IMG/VR virus record: IMGVR_UViG_3300024299_000013
Coordinates: 1-61,488 of that record
Length of the DNA: 61,488 nucleotides
Origin: a virus
Strand: one strand, 5' to 3'
The notes beneath the pieces are model-generated. The model saw only the letters and a program-made list of their open reading frames with translations. It had not been told where the DNA came from and did no database searches. How positions within the stretch are numbered: the stretch's first letter is position 1; every line of letters begins with the position of its first letter. The position numbers were made by a program, and so were the translations under genes. Shown here one piece after another: positions 9,911 through 21,900 of this stretch.

Positions 9911-9928
9911 AGAAGTTTCTTTAGAATT
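9903..9928. terminator. Perfect 12-bp palindromic hairpin over the gp8 stop
   Basis: AATTCTAAAGAA at 9903-9914 and its exact reverse complement at 9917-9928, separated by two bases. It overlaps the gp8 stop codon and is followed by a T-rich run. It could be a weak terminator or a processing and stability hairpin. Confidence 0.5.
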
Positions 9929-9931
9929 GTG

Positions 9932-9966
9932 CTTTCTTTTTCGTACCTAAATATACGAGAAAGAAG
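9932..9966. terminator. Second hairpin, about 13 bp with G-U pairs, before the DUF4815-type gene
   Basis: Arm CTTTCTTTTTCGTA (9932-9945) pairs with TACGAGAAAGAAG (9954-9966) around an 8-base loop, with two G-U pairs in RNA. There is no T tract after it, so termination on the + strand is doubtful; RNA processing or attenuation is as likely. No TATAAATA box lies between here and the next gene. Confidence 0.4.
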
Positions 9967-10009
9967 GGTTTAACAAACCAGTTAAATATTATTTTATCAG
10001 GAACGACTT

Positions 10010-13000
10010 ATGGCGATTAACTTTAATACCGCACCCTATTATGACGATTTCAACGCAGACGATAAGTTCTTGCAAATATTGTTTAATCCTGGACGTGCAG
10101 TACAAGCTCGTGAATTAACTCAAATTCAATCAATCCTTCAGAACCAATTAAGTTCTGGTGCCAATCACATTTTCAAAAATGGCTCACCGACGGTTGGTGC
10201 AGAGTTGTCTCTGAATATTAGAAATTATATTAAACTTGCTTCGGCAGACGCTTCTTGGAATGGTCGATATGTATATGGTGTTGAGAGTTTGGCAATCGCC
10301 CAGATAGTTCAGCTACACGACGATGAAACTCAACCGATCTATTACATCAAACCACTATCTGGTAAGTTTGCAGATAGTGAACAAATTGATACATATGATA
10401 CTGTGTGTAATGGTGGATTTGACCCTGAAGACCCAACGGTATGTCAAGATAATAGTTTTTACAATGCTACATTAACCTATAAGACAGGAACTTTAGTTGG
10501 TTCTGGAAAAGGAATGGAAGCAACTATTAATAATGGTATTTATTATGTTAGTGGGCATTTTGTTCCAGTCCTCGCACAGACAATATTCTTAGATTACACA
10601 AACGACACTCCTACTCATGATGTGGGTCTTGATATCGAAGAAACTATTATTGAAGCAACGGTCGACCCTAGATTATTAGACCCTGCGTCTGGTTTTTATA
10701 ACCAAAATGCTCCTGGAGCAGATAGGTATTCTATAAACCTGAAGTTGTCTAAGAGAGAAGATTCGGTTGACGGTACAGATTTCATCGAGATTCTTAAAGT
10801 TGCTTCCGGAGTTATCAGCACAACAGTCGAACGCACAGCATATGCCGATGTTATTAAAGAATTGGCACAAAGGACGTACGACGAATCTGGGGACTATACT
10901 ACATCTCATTTTCCTATTGAAATTAAAGATGCTGGAGAAAACTATACAATCAAAATTAATCCAGGTAAAGCATATGTTCGTGGGTACGAGAACGAGTTAT
11001 TAGTTCCTATTGAAGTTAGTGCACCGAAGGCAAGAGAAACTCGTACAATTAACGCAGACCACATACAAGTTGAATTTGGTCCATATTTTGAAATAGAAAA
11101 CGTTAATGATATCGAAGGTGTGTTTGATATTCTACATAAAGAAAAGATATCATTTATAACAAACGTTGATGGTAGTGGTATTCCAAATTATGGTGGAACA
11201 CTCGCAGAACAAACAATAGTTGGTCCTACAGATAGAAGAATTACACATTTAACAAAATTTGGTAATATGTACCGAATATACGTTGACAGCGATTTTGGTT
11301 TGGACGTTATTGCTCCTGCAACATATATTGTTTCTCAGACAAACCCTGATATATTTGTAAAATTATACAGACCTACTGGTGAAAGTGTTCAAAAAGGAAC
11401 ATTTAGACCTTGGATTTATCAATTACAAAGAATGACTTCTTCTGTAACTGCAGGACAAACTAACTATTCAACCCAAAAAGATTTCGTTGTTACAATAAAC
11501 GGTTCTAGTGAAACAATTAACAGTGCATACGCAAATATGCACTGGGAAAGAATCATTTATATTTACGACAAAACTTTAGGAACTATTATTCCTGAGTTTG
11601 GAACAGTATCTTCTGGAGTTGTTTGGCAGGCAGACTATACTGGAAACGAAAACGTACAGATTAGTATATTGAACCAGTCAGATTCAACATCAAACACGAC
11701 ATTACATTCTCATGACCTAGCAATTATGTCTGATATGTATATTTCAAACGCAAATTGGAAGAATATTTCTTATACTACGTTTACGGAAGATGTTACATTA
11801 ACAGCAAATAACGAATTAATATTAAATCCAGGTGTTACTGAAATTGTATCTATTACCGCACCAGATTTAAGTGACGCAACAGAAGACTTTTGGTTTTTTG
11901 AAGGTGAGTATGACACCGAACTTAAAGATGCATATGTTCAGTGGTCACATCCTACAAACGACCCGGCTCCTGGTGCCACATATTCTGTAACGTTTAAAGC
12001 ATATACATACGGTGCTTCTACAAACGCATCTATGTTTACAGTTAATTCGTACACAGATGCTGGTATTAATTACGGTGATATTGGTGCTTATGTTGGATAT
12101 TCTGAACCTACAAATTATAGATTAGCAGATACGTTGGACTTTAGATGTACTTCGGGTAATTTCTTATCTGGTAACTATTTGCCACTACCTTCTTCTAACA
12201 TTACAGTTTCGTATTCATACTACCTTCCTCGTGCTGATAGACTAACTATCAGCACTGATGGAGAATTCTCAATTAAACAAGGGTTTTCATCAGAAGGGGC
12301 ATTGTTGCCAACAGAATTGCCGTCAGAAATGACCCTTTATAATTTCTATATTCCTCCATACACTTACGATGTTAAAAACATTTCTAAAACGTATGTAGAT
12401 AACAAAAATTATAAAATGAGTGATTTGCGTGATATGGATGAACGTATTTCTAGTTTAGAATATTACACATCATTGAATTTGCTTGAGCAGGATACTGCAT
12501 CAATGCAAGTCCTTGACGAAAATGGGTTAGACCGTTACAAAAACGGTATGCTTGTAGATTCATTTACAGATCACGGTGTTGGAGATATTTCAAATAAAGA
12601 ATATTTCATGTCCGTATATCCAGAAGCAGGTATTGCTACTACACCATTCACAATGAAAGGTTTTGATTTTGAGGTTGGAGACACAACTGGAATGCAAAAC
12701 AACGGTCGTACGTTGACATTAGCATACGACATCGTAGAAGGTTGGATTAGTCAATCGTTTGCATCTTCTATCCTTAATTTGAACCCGTTTGCCAAATTAT
12801 CTTGGATCGGTTTCTTAGAAATTAGTCCAAATTCTGATACTTGGTTTGAAGAAACTTATGCTCCGTCAGTTATTGTTCAAAACGATAACAATAATAACGT
12901 TTTAGCACAAGTCGAAGCATTTGGAACTCAAACCCGTTGGGGATCTTGGGCAACTACTTGGACTGGTTGGAGTGATACTGGTGGCAAAAAAGACTTTGTT

Positions 13001-15499
13001 GCAGGTTCTACAGAAACAAAGTGGAGAGGTAGAACTATTGGTGGTTATGCTGGGCGTGTTGATGTTAATCAAATTGACGGACATGTAGCTGGTAACGGAC
13101 ATACAAATATTAAAGGATTTACGTTAGACAAAATTTGGAATCAGGGGTGGATGGCTACTAATACTTGGGTCGGTAATGGCGCAACTATTTTTAGACGACC
13201 TTCTAAAATGTTCAAATTGTGGAAAGATACTGTAACTAAAAATGCAACTTGGAAACAAGACCAAACAAGAACTTCTACTTCAGTAAGAACTGGAACTAAG
13301 ACATGGAAAGAAACTAAAGACATCAGAACAACAATTGGTGATAAGCAAATCGATGCTTCGTCAATCAATTGGATGCGTTCTGTTGATATTACATTAACTG
13401 CAGATAAAATGCGTCCAGAAACACAGTTGCATTTTGTATTTGATGGCATTAACGTAGACGCGTACTGCAGGCCTGCAGACGGAGAATACGGTGACGCAGT
13501 CAGAACAGATAGTGCAGGAAGAGTAAGAGACGCAATATTCACTATTCCGTCAGAAAAAGAAGGAATAAGGTTTAATACTGGTCGAAGAACTTTACAAGTG
13601 CAAGACGCATATGATGAAACTATGACTACACAAACGTCTGCCGTCTTCACTTCTGCTGGTACTTTGAATACAAGACAAAGAACAATTCTTAGTACATTAG
13701 AATCTGTAACTAAAAGTGAAACAGTTAATGGTTCAAAGAATGGTACTGAAGGTAAAACAATACAACGTGGTGGTGGTACAACTACTTCTTCTACATCTAA
13801 AACTATTCGTGAATACTACGATCCTGTTGCAGAATCATTTATGGTGTCAAATCAAGAAGGTGGAGTATTTATCGATTCAATCGATTTATATTTCTATTCT
13901 AAAGACACAGGAGAAGTTCCTGTAAGGTGCGAGATCCGTGAAATGATGAACGGTTATCCTATGTTTGATGCTCTGCCTATGGCAAGCACGTTTGTATATC
14001 CTGATGATGTTTATACTTCAGATAATGGAACTGCTAATACAAGGTTTACGTTTGCGGATCCAATTTACCTGATGAACGGAACTGAATACTGTTTCGTTGT
14101 TATTTCTGATTCATTAGAATATAATGTTTGGATTTCTGAATTAGGTGATAGAGATAGAGCTACTGGTACATATATTTCAACTCAACCTTTCTTAGGTTCT
14201 ATGTTCACTTCGCAAAATAACTCGACTTGGACGCCAGAACAAACCAAAGACCTTAAATTCCAATTGAATAAGTGTAAATTTGAAACTAATTCTGTTGCGA
14301 CGGTTCAGTATAACATGAAATCGTTCGAAGGAATTCATTCGGCAACTGGATTTACTCCAAATTTCCAACCTATGAAATTATCAGGAACTGATGTAAATTA
14401 TTCAATGGTAGTAAATTCTGATATACAAAATATCATGGCAAATATTGAAGACGGTGTTGATGAAGCATTTGAGTCGGTTACTTCGCTAGACGGGTCTCAG
14501 ACGATCGCAAGTGGTTATGCATATACTCCTCTTTCAATCATTAGTGAACTGTCAACCACAAATGAAAACATCTCTCCAGTATTTAATAAAGAAAGGTTAA
14601 GTATTATAACTAGAAATAATGTTGTTCATGATGGTGCGACTGAGGGTCACAATTCTGCCGGAGTTTATGTATCTAGAATGGTACAACTATCTAATCCAGC
14701 AGAAGATCTAAACATGTGGTTGTCTATTCAAGAAAATCCAGAAACTTATGTTAAAGTATTTTACGATACTGGAGAAACTATTCCTCGTTATATTGATATA
14801 GATTTCAATAGTAATGTTGAAACTATGGGGTATTATTCTGTAAATGACTTTGAACAAGAATATGCGTTTGTTTATAACACTTCTCCTGAAGACCAAATTA
14901 CTGCAGGTTCGCCTACGCAGTCGTCATGGAATGGTACTGTAAGTGCATACGATTCAAGTTTGTATATCGATGGAGACAATGATCCAGAAAATTTAACCAG
15001 AATGCATGTTGTGGATATTTCTAATATGAAGTCCGTATCTCAAGGTTCTTGGGTTTCTAAATACGATTTAAACGGAATCGGAAAAGATACAGGAAATTTA
15101 GCAAACTATGCTCTTGGTGAAATGTGGTTTGGAACAGCAGGAAACAATTTAGATAAGAAAGTGTACAGAAAAGTTACTCTACAAGACAACTCTGTCGGCA
15201 AAGAAGAAGTTCCAATATTACAAATCTCGTCACTGGTTGACGCAGAACATGTTGATTTTGTAAATGGATTGTCGGTTATAGAAGAACCTGCGATCACTTG
15301 GAGAGAAATGATGGATACTGGTGCTTCTAGTTCTAATTCTAACATTAATACTGATATGGAGTTTTTAGAGCACACATTTAAACCTTTGAAAAAAATAACA
15401 AAAGAGTTTAGCAGTTTTAGAATTAAAATTGAAATGTACACCACTAATGCTGTGTTTATGCCTGCTATTCGTGAGTTACGTGTATTAGCAGTAACATAG
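10010..15499 (+). CDS. DUF4815-type structural protein, 1829 aa
   Basis: Large virion protein following gp8. The N-terminus (NTAPYYDDFNADDKFLQILF, then GRAVQARELTQIQSILQNQ and GANHIFKNGS) matches the family annotated DUF4815 in many marine T4-like phages, usually a baseplate or tail-fibre structural protein of unknown role. The central part is Trp-rich (about residues 985-1090) and is followed by a Lys/Thr-rich stretch. The C-terminal third holds beta-rich blocks such as DPVAESFMV and GTEYCFVVISDS, seen in these long proteins. No HxH repeat or cupredoxin motif was seen, unlike its neighbours. The ATG at 10010 fits the conserved N-terminus; the ribosome site is weak. The exact place in the virion is unknown. 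Confidence 0.75.
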   Translation: MAINFNTAPYYDDFNADDKFLQILFNPGRAVQARELTQIQSILQNQLSSGANHIFKNGSPTVGAELSLNIRNYIKLASADASWNGRYVYGVESLAIAQIVQLHDDETQPIYYIKPLSGKFADSEQIDTYDTVCNGGFDPEDPTVCQDNSFYNATLTYKTGTLVGSGKGMEATINNGIYYVSGHFVPVLAQTIFLDYTNDTPTHDVGLDIEETIIEATVDPRLLDPASGFYNQNAPGADRYSINLKLSKREDSVDGTDFIEILKVASGVISTTVERTAYADVIKELAQRTYDESGDYTTSHFPIEIKDAGENYTIKINPGKAYVRGYENELLVPIEVSAPKARETRTINADHIQVEFGPYFEIENVNDIEGVFDILHKEKISFITNVDGSGIPNYGGTLAEQTIVGPTDRRITHLTKFGNMYRIYVDSDFGLDVIAPATYIVSQTNPDIFVKLYRPTGESVQKGTFRPWIYQLQRMTSSVTAGQTNYSTQKDFVVTINGSSETINSAYANMHWERIIYIYDKTLGTIIPEFGTVSSGVVWQADYTGNENVQISILNQSDSTSNTTLHSHDLAIMSDMYISNANWKNISYTTFTEDVTLTANNELILNPGVTEIVSITAPDLSDATEDFWFFEGEYDTELKDAYVQWSHPTNDPAPGATYSVTFKAYTYGASTNASMFTVNSYTDAGINYGDIGAYVGYSEPTNYRLADTLDFRCTSGNFLSGNYLPLPSSNITVSYSYYLPRADRLTISTDGEFSIKQGFSSEGALLPTELPSEMTLYNFYIPPYTYDVKNISKTYVDNKNYKMSDLRDMDERISSLEYYTSLNLLEQDTASMQVLDENGLDRYKNGMLVDSFTDHGVGDISNKEYFMSVYPEAGIATTPFTMKGFDFEVGDTTGMQNNGRTLTLAYDIVEGWISQSFASSILNLNPFAKLSWIGFLEISPNSDTWFEETYAPSVIVQNDNNNNVLAQVEAFGTQTRWGSWATTWTGWSDTGGKKDFVAGSTETKWRGRTIGGYAGRVDVNQIDGHVAGNGHTNIKGFTLDKIWNQGWMATNTWVGNGATIFRRPSKMFKLWKDTVTKNATWKQDQTRTSTSVRTGTKTWKETKDIRTTIGDKQIDASSINWMRSVDITLTADKMRPETQLHFVFDGINVDAYCRPADGEYGDAVRTDSAGRVRDAIFTIPSEKEGIRFNTGRRTLQVQDAYDETMTTQTSAVFTSAGTLNTRQRTILSTLESVTKSETVNGSKNGTEGKTIQRGGGTTTSSTSKTIREYYDPVAESFMVSNQEGGVFIDSIDLYFYSKDTGEVPVRCEIREMMNGYPMFDALPMASTFVYPDDVYTSDNGTANTRFTFADPIYLMNGTEYCFVVISDSLEYNVWISELGDRDRATGTYISTQPFLGSMFTSQNNSTWTPEQTKDLKFQLNKCKFETNSVATVQYNMKSFEGIHSATGFTPNFQPMKLSGTDVNYSMVVNSDIQNIMANIEDGVDEAFESVTSLDGSQTIASGYAYTPLSIISELSTTNENISPVFNKERLSIITRNNVVHDGATEGHNSAGVYVSRMVQLSNPAEDLNMWLSIQENPETYVKVFYDTGETIPRYIDIDFNSNVETMGYYSVNDFEQEYAFVYNTSPEDQITAGSPTQSSWNGTVSAYDSSLYIDGDNDPENLTRMHVVDISNMKSVSQGSWVSKYDLNGIGKDTGNLANYALGEMWFGTAGNNLDKKVYRKVTLQDNSVGKEEVPILQISSLVDAEHVDFVNGLSVIEEPAITWREMMDTGASSSNSNINTDMEFLEHTFKPLKKITKEFSSFRIKIEMYTTNAVFMPAIRELRVLAVT

Positions 15500-15509
15500 G
15501 AGATTTTAT

Positions 15510-15722
15510 ATGAACAATCCAAAATACATTAAAGACCCAATTACTGGAGCTGTTGTTTTTCAAGACGCAGACGCTTATGCTAACCGCAAAGAAATCATTA
15601 AAAAGCAAAAAGACATTAAGTCTGTGAACAATGACACCAAAACAGTTATAAATAGTTTAAGGAATGAAGTTACTGAATTAAAAGAGTTAGTCAAAATTTT
15701 ATTAAAAGATAAGGAGTTATAA
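15510..15722 (+). CDS. Small conserved-type protein, predicted coiled coil (70 aa)
   Basis: Function unknown. The N-terminus NPKYIKDPITGAVVF is followed by a Lys/Glu-rich stretch with heptad-like leucines from about residue 30 to the end. It starts after an AGGAG ribosome site and lies 10 bp downstream of the 1829-aa gene; its stop shares one base with the next start (TAATG), so the two small genes look translationally coupled. Similar short proteins accompany large tail genes in marine T4-like phages. A role as a fibre-assembly factor or trimerising clip is a guess from context. Confidence 0.65.
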   Translation: MNNPKYIKDPITGAVVFQDADAYANRKEIIKKQKDIKSVNNDTKTVINSLRNEVTELKELVKILLKDKEL

Positions 15723-15922
15723 TGGCTTTAGAAGTAAAAGATATCCCTTATGTTCGTAAAGACGACACGTTTAAAACGTGGAGAGAACGTACTAACCAGA
15801 TGATTCAACAACAAAATAACTACGTAAGGTTACAAGAATTTCAAATGCTCGGAATGAGTGACGAATATGTGATCGCATCAATGCAAATGAACTTAGTAGA
15901 AATTACTAATCAAAACGATTAA
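15722..15922 (+). CDS. Small protein of unknown function (66 aa)
   Basis: Not recognised. The sequence is hydrophilic with a central Gln-rich segment (NQMIQQQNNYVR) and no membrane segment or cysteine. It is coupled to the preceding 70-aa gene by a one-base stop/start overlap and sits 18 bp before the 2343-aa giant gene, behind a GGAGTTATA ribosome site. Length, coupling and placement support a real gene, probably made with the tail proteins. Confidence 0.55.
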   Translation: MALEVKDIPYVRKDDTFKTWRERTNQMIQQQNNYVRLQEFQMLGMSDEYVIASMQMNLVEITNQND

Positions 15923-15940
15923 TTATAGGAATTAAACAAT

Positions 15941-18900
15941 ATGTCTTATCAAACTTACACACTTGCTGAATTAGCAACGATTGAACAGCAAAAAGAAGAT
16001 TACATTGATTCGTTAAATATTAAATTATCGGATCCAGGGCTTCAAGTAAAAGATTTAGCTTTGATGTTGAAATCGCTTGAGATTATGGACAATATGGAAC
16101 ACATGTCTTCGTTCAAGACGTTCATTGTAAATATTGCAGCCAGATCGGCGCAATTCGTATCTCCTACAGAATTGATTGATAATGGTGGACTAGCAACAAA
16201 ATACCTTTCTGACAACTTAGTTCAAAATGCTGGATTTGAGTCTGATGCAATGGAAATTGAATTGTGTAAACAATCTACTTTTGATTCTGGTATTGATTTA
16301 AGTTCTCCTTGGAATAATGGTATTGCATATAAATTCGACACATTAGTTGCTGAAGGTACTGCAATCATTTCATCATATTCTGATGGTGAAAATGATGCCG
16401 TAGCATGGTTTGACGTTAATTTAAAACCAAACACTCAATACAAATTTTCTTATGACTTAATCGTAAATAACGTAAATTGGGACTTGCCTTGGGGTGGTCG
16501 AAATATGGTTGACATTCCTTCAATCGATGAAGCAATTTTTTCTGAAACTGGTGGTGGTCCTGATTCGCAACAATACGTTGTATCTGTTATCGAAGATGCT
16601 AATATGGTTCGTCCAACGTGTGACGGTGTAATTGCACAGTGGGTTGATGGTGGTATTGACCAAATGGAAGCAGATTGTTTAGCTGCTTCTGGTACTTGGG
16701 TGCTTGGAAACGTGAACGATCCAAATACACATCAACACACTATTGTTCCTTATCATTTAGAAGCACGTGAAGGTGATATTATTCATTTCACAAACCCATC
16801 AAACAACGTTTTGGTACACAATGCTGTATCCGACGACAATGTTTCATTCACATCTCCAGACTTGAATCCAGGCGAATCTTGGTCTTGGGTTGTTGATGGA
16901 TATCACGACTTATATTTCCATTGTACGTTCCACCCTCTTGAAGAAGGTAGAATGACAACTAAAACTAATCATAGATATGTTTATAATGTTGACCACGGAT
17001 TAAATCCTGGCGATACTATTAAGATTCCAGTGAATTATGGAACTATGGAACCAATTCCAAACTTATCAAATTCATACGATATCAATATTCCTATGAGCAA
17101 CGTTTGTTCGTCTGTTGGTGGTGCTGGTGACCAAACTGTTGTAGATTCTTTATATCACGATTTATCGTTAAATCAATTAGTTACATTTCAATCAGGTGAA
17201 ATTGAATTAGACCCTGATGCGGCTGCTCCTGTATCAGTAGAATTTTCTACAGATAATGAAATCCAACCAGCCGTGGCTAGTGTTAATATTACTGCTGGTT
17301 CTGTATATAACATAACATTAATCAACGGAGGGTTATATTCAGAAGTTCCTTCATTATCTATCGTGGGTGGTGGAGGTTATGGTGCTACTGCAGATATTGA
17401 ATTTGAAGGCAATATAACTTCAATCACACTAGACAATGACGAAGTAACAGGACTTCCTGGTGGAGAAGGGTACATTACAGTTCCTGAAGTTCAGATTTCA
17501 GGAGGATTCCCAACAACACCAGCAACAGCAGTTGCAACGATTGCTGGAGGAAAGGTAACAGGGATTACTATTACTAATCCAGGCTCCGGATACAAATCTT
17601 CTCCGACGGTTATTCTGGTTGGTTCTGGAAACCAAGACGCAGGTGGACTACCATTAGACCCCACGATGTCTGCAGTGGCAACGGCGACAATGGAAGGAAC
17701 AATTACATCATTAACATTAACCAATGGTGGTCTTGCGTATGGATCTACTGGTGGTGTTGGTGCAGGTGAAAGACAATGGGAAACATATGTAGTATCTGCT
17801 GTAACAAAAGGTTCTGAAAGAATCGACGTATTTTTAGACGACGTTAATGCAATGGGACATGTGCATACTTTAACAATCACAACATCTCAATACGACACAA
17901 TTAAAACAGGAACTCCTACCTTAATTGACACGACTGCAGACGATTCTGGTCATACTCATACATGTACATTCGATTGGAATCCTATACTTAACAACGGTGA
18001 TGGTGGATTGGTTCTTGTTGGAATGACCGGAACTCACACTCACAATTTAGATGAGTATTTTGAAATTTCTGGTGGTACGAAAATTGAATTAGTCAACTTT
18101 GGACATTATCATGAAGTATTGATTACCGAAGCAGACGAAGCAACATTAAAAGCAGGTATCATAACTGTTACTGGTGAAAACCCAGACGGAACTAATGCCC
18201 ATGACGGAAGTGGTGTCACTATCACAAGAACTTCTGATTTTGGTACTTCAGATCCTCAGCATTTCCATACTGTTGAATTCGGTTGTATTGATGCAGCTAA
18301 CGATTTATATGTTATTACCGCTATCGACCAACATATTCATGACTTTGGTCGTGTTTGGTATCCTGGATCTAACTTGTTTGGTATTTCTCAATATGATTCT
18401 TCTATCGACGGTGGTGACGATTTAAATCCAACATCAATATCAAATCCATTTACAGAATTATCAGGTTTTGTTAAAAAACGTAGAGGTATTAATTCAGCAG
18501 ATCATGGATTGATTCCTGGACAAAGAATCCATTACACTAACGTTTACAATGGTATTCATCACGGTAACACGAATTACTGGGTTAAAAATGTTATTGACAA
18601 AGATAATTTTGTATTAACAGAATCTACTGTTTATCCATTAGCAAATGCTCCTGGCACTACTCCAACGACGTTTAATGTAATCGAGCAATATACTGTTGTT
18701 TCTGACTTAGCATCTTACAGATTCCAAGTTGAACGTGATATTACTAATCACATTGGTTCTGCTTATGTAGAAGGTGTTCAATTAGAATGGTCACGACCTA
18801 ACACAGTTCATTCAAACCAACACGGTTTGACAGTAGGTGATGTTGTACAATTACCATCAGGTGCGCAGGACTATACTCCGTCTGAACAACCAGGCGCTAT

Positions 18901-21900
18901 GAACGACCACATTGTTGTTGCTCTTGGTGATGGTTACGGTCCGACCGAAAATATGGAAATTGTTGTTGATACTCAAACTACAATCACGTTGGCAGATCCA
19001 AATGCTTCTGTTGTTGAAGGTGCTCAAGACACTCCTTGGTATTGGTCTTGGTGGGACAGAACTGATGTTTCTTATGCTCCTTATCAAAGAGACGAAGCTG
19101 CTTACGAATCATTCGGTGGTAATGATGGAACAAATGGTGGTTTCCAATTATTTAGAGGTGGAACATACACATTCATCAATAATGCATGGAGCACGTTAGC
19201 ACATACTCCACCAGATGCTCCGATTCAAATGTATATGCACGCTGCTGGTATTAAAGCAATTCCAGGTGCAGGTTGGGACAACTTAGTACAAGCAGGAATG
19301 CTTGAAACTGGTGGAAACAATTGTATTTCAATGAGAGCAAATCATGGTTTAACAGTTGTTACTGGTGACCATAATGAATTTGTAAACACAGACGAAGAGC
19401 CAGGGCAATGGATCGGTAATGAACCTTTCCCGGAGTGTGCTAGTTTAGGTGGTTGGTGTGAAGAATTAGACGTGGATGGTTGGTATTATAATGGTGTTGA
19501 TGATAGACTTGCTTGTGAAGCATTAAATCCTACTGAAGAAATCGGACTTGCACAATGGAGATATTCATTATTCAGAGGTAATTTCTCTAAAGAATTTACT
19601 TGGACGATTCCTGAAGACTTTGGTCTTACTGGTTCTGACGGTCAATCTGGATTAGGTCCATTCATCGCTCCTGGAGCCTTAAATGGTTCATACAACGTTG
19701 AAGCATATAATGGTTTATACAAATTTGATAAATCGGGTATGATTGAAGGAACGAATAGAACTTTAAACTTATATCGTGGTGGTACTTACAGATTCTACGT
19801 GAATGCTGTTGGACATCCTTTCTACTTCACGACTGACGATGGTTCACATTTCACTCCAGGTACATACTTTGGTGAATACACTTTAGGTGTTACTGGAACA
19901 AGAGAAGAAGTTGGTGCAGGTGTACAAACTGAAGGAGATCCTACGTTCTTATGGGACAATGACGATTCTGGTGTTCCTAAATATGCTGTTGTTGAAATTA
20001 CAATCGCTGAATCTGCTCCTGATACTTTATTCTATCAATGTGGATGGCATGGATCAATGGGTGGTGTAATTAACGTAATCGACGTTCCTGTAACTGAAGT
20101 TGGTGAAGATATTATTGTTTATTACCATCACGGGCAAGACAATATGTACACACCTTTACATATCAAGGATAAAATTGTTGTTGATAATGGAACATCTACA
20201 GATTACTTCCAAGTACAGCCTGAACCAGAAAATGCATTTCCTGTTAAAGGAACTCAGGCACAAATCACAGGTTCTGGAAACTTATTAACTGCTGCTGGAT
20301 TAGGTGTTACTCCAACAGTTCAAGTACGTAATATTGAATTGGGTACTGAGCAATGGGTTGATGAAGTTGTTATGAACAAAGGTGTTGGTTCTGAATCATT
20401 TGTTGTAAGTAACAATTTCACTGGTAATGCTAAGTTTTATATTAGCACTAAGGCAGGAGAAAGAACAAACTTTACGTTAAGTAATGTGTCGTTTACAGAA
20501 TCTCCTTGGTCTGAATCAGGTTCTTTCCAAGTTGAAGCAGGTACTGCATTTACTACTGACGCATTAGTCGGTGGAACTCTTGAGCAAATTGTTACTGGTT
20601 CAGTTGTTGCTGGTGAAGAATATGAAATTAGTTATGAAGTCCTTGAATCGTTCGTTGATGCTGGTGGATTCGCAACTGGAACGATTCAAGTCAAATTAAT
20701 TGGCGATACTACTGCCGAAGGTGCTATTAATACTGTTTCTGGAATTTATTCAGAAACATTGGTTGCCCCTGTTAATACAACAAAAATGATTATTGTTGCT
20801 ACTGGTGTTGGTAAACTTGATAATATTTCTCTAAGAGAACGTGTTACTGGGCAAAACGCTTGGTTCTTCGGTGAAGGTTGGGACACTATTAATGGTGAAG
20901 CAATGGCTGACGGCACAGTACAATCACTTTCTGAAATTAGTCAAACTGTACCTTTCGAAAGTGGAAAACTTTATGAAATTAAATATAGCCTTGATAATTT
21001 GGACCCAGAAGGTGACGGTTCTCAAGGTCGTTTGCAGTTAGCATTAGGTAGTAACCCTTACAACTTAATTAAAAACTGGAACTTTGATGCTGTAAATGCT
21101 GGAGCCATTAATTGGACGTCCACTGGGTCAAGTATAACACTTGACAACGGTAAAATGAATTTTATTGATTCGGTTGATGAAGTATTGACATACACTTTTG
21201 CTGAGAATTTAAACAATGGTGCTCAATATGAAGTAATAATGAACGTCGAAAGTGTATCAGGCACTATCCATAACTTTAGAGTTTATGGTGGTGCATCTCA
21301 TGACCACACTTTCGAATTGACTCAGTCTGAATATGATTTCTTGAAGTTTAATGAAGGAGCAACATTAACAACAATTCAAACTGATACGAATCATGCGAAT
21401 TTATATGAGCACACATTTACTGTTGTTTATGATTCTTCATTAGAGAACGTTTTATTTACAATTTCTGGTGGCGATTCAGACCACACACATACATACACTT
21501 GTTCGTTTGACACATACAACAGTATCATTTCTGGTAATATTGATAAATTGGACATGAGTAATTTGACTCAAACTGACACGACTCATGAGCACGGAATTAT
21601 TATCAAGCATAGTGATTTAGGGTTTGTGTTGACGTCTGACAATAATATTGATCATGTTCATACCACAGTTTACAACGATTCTAGTGACTCGGGAATGAGA
21701 ATTCAGACATACACATTCTGGGAAAATCACGATGACGTCGAAGAAACTAATTTGGTTACAGTAACTTCTGATATTGAAATATCATTAGGTACTGGAGCTA
21801 ATGCTGTTACTACCGACAGTATTAATACCGTCGGTAGTCATATTATTCCAATTACAGGAACAATAGGTAATACTGCTTCTATTAAAGTGAACGGAACAGG

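Noticed and set aside
13141-13650. - strand open frame (169 aa) opposite the 1829-aa gene
   Set aside because: Shadow of a Thr/Val-rich coding region; no ribosome site or recognisable domain.
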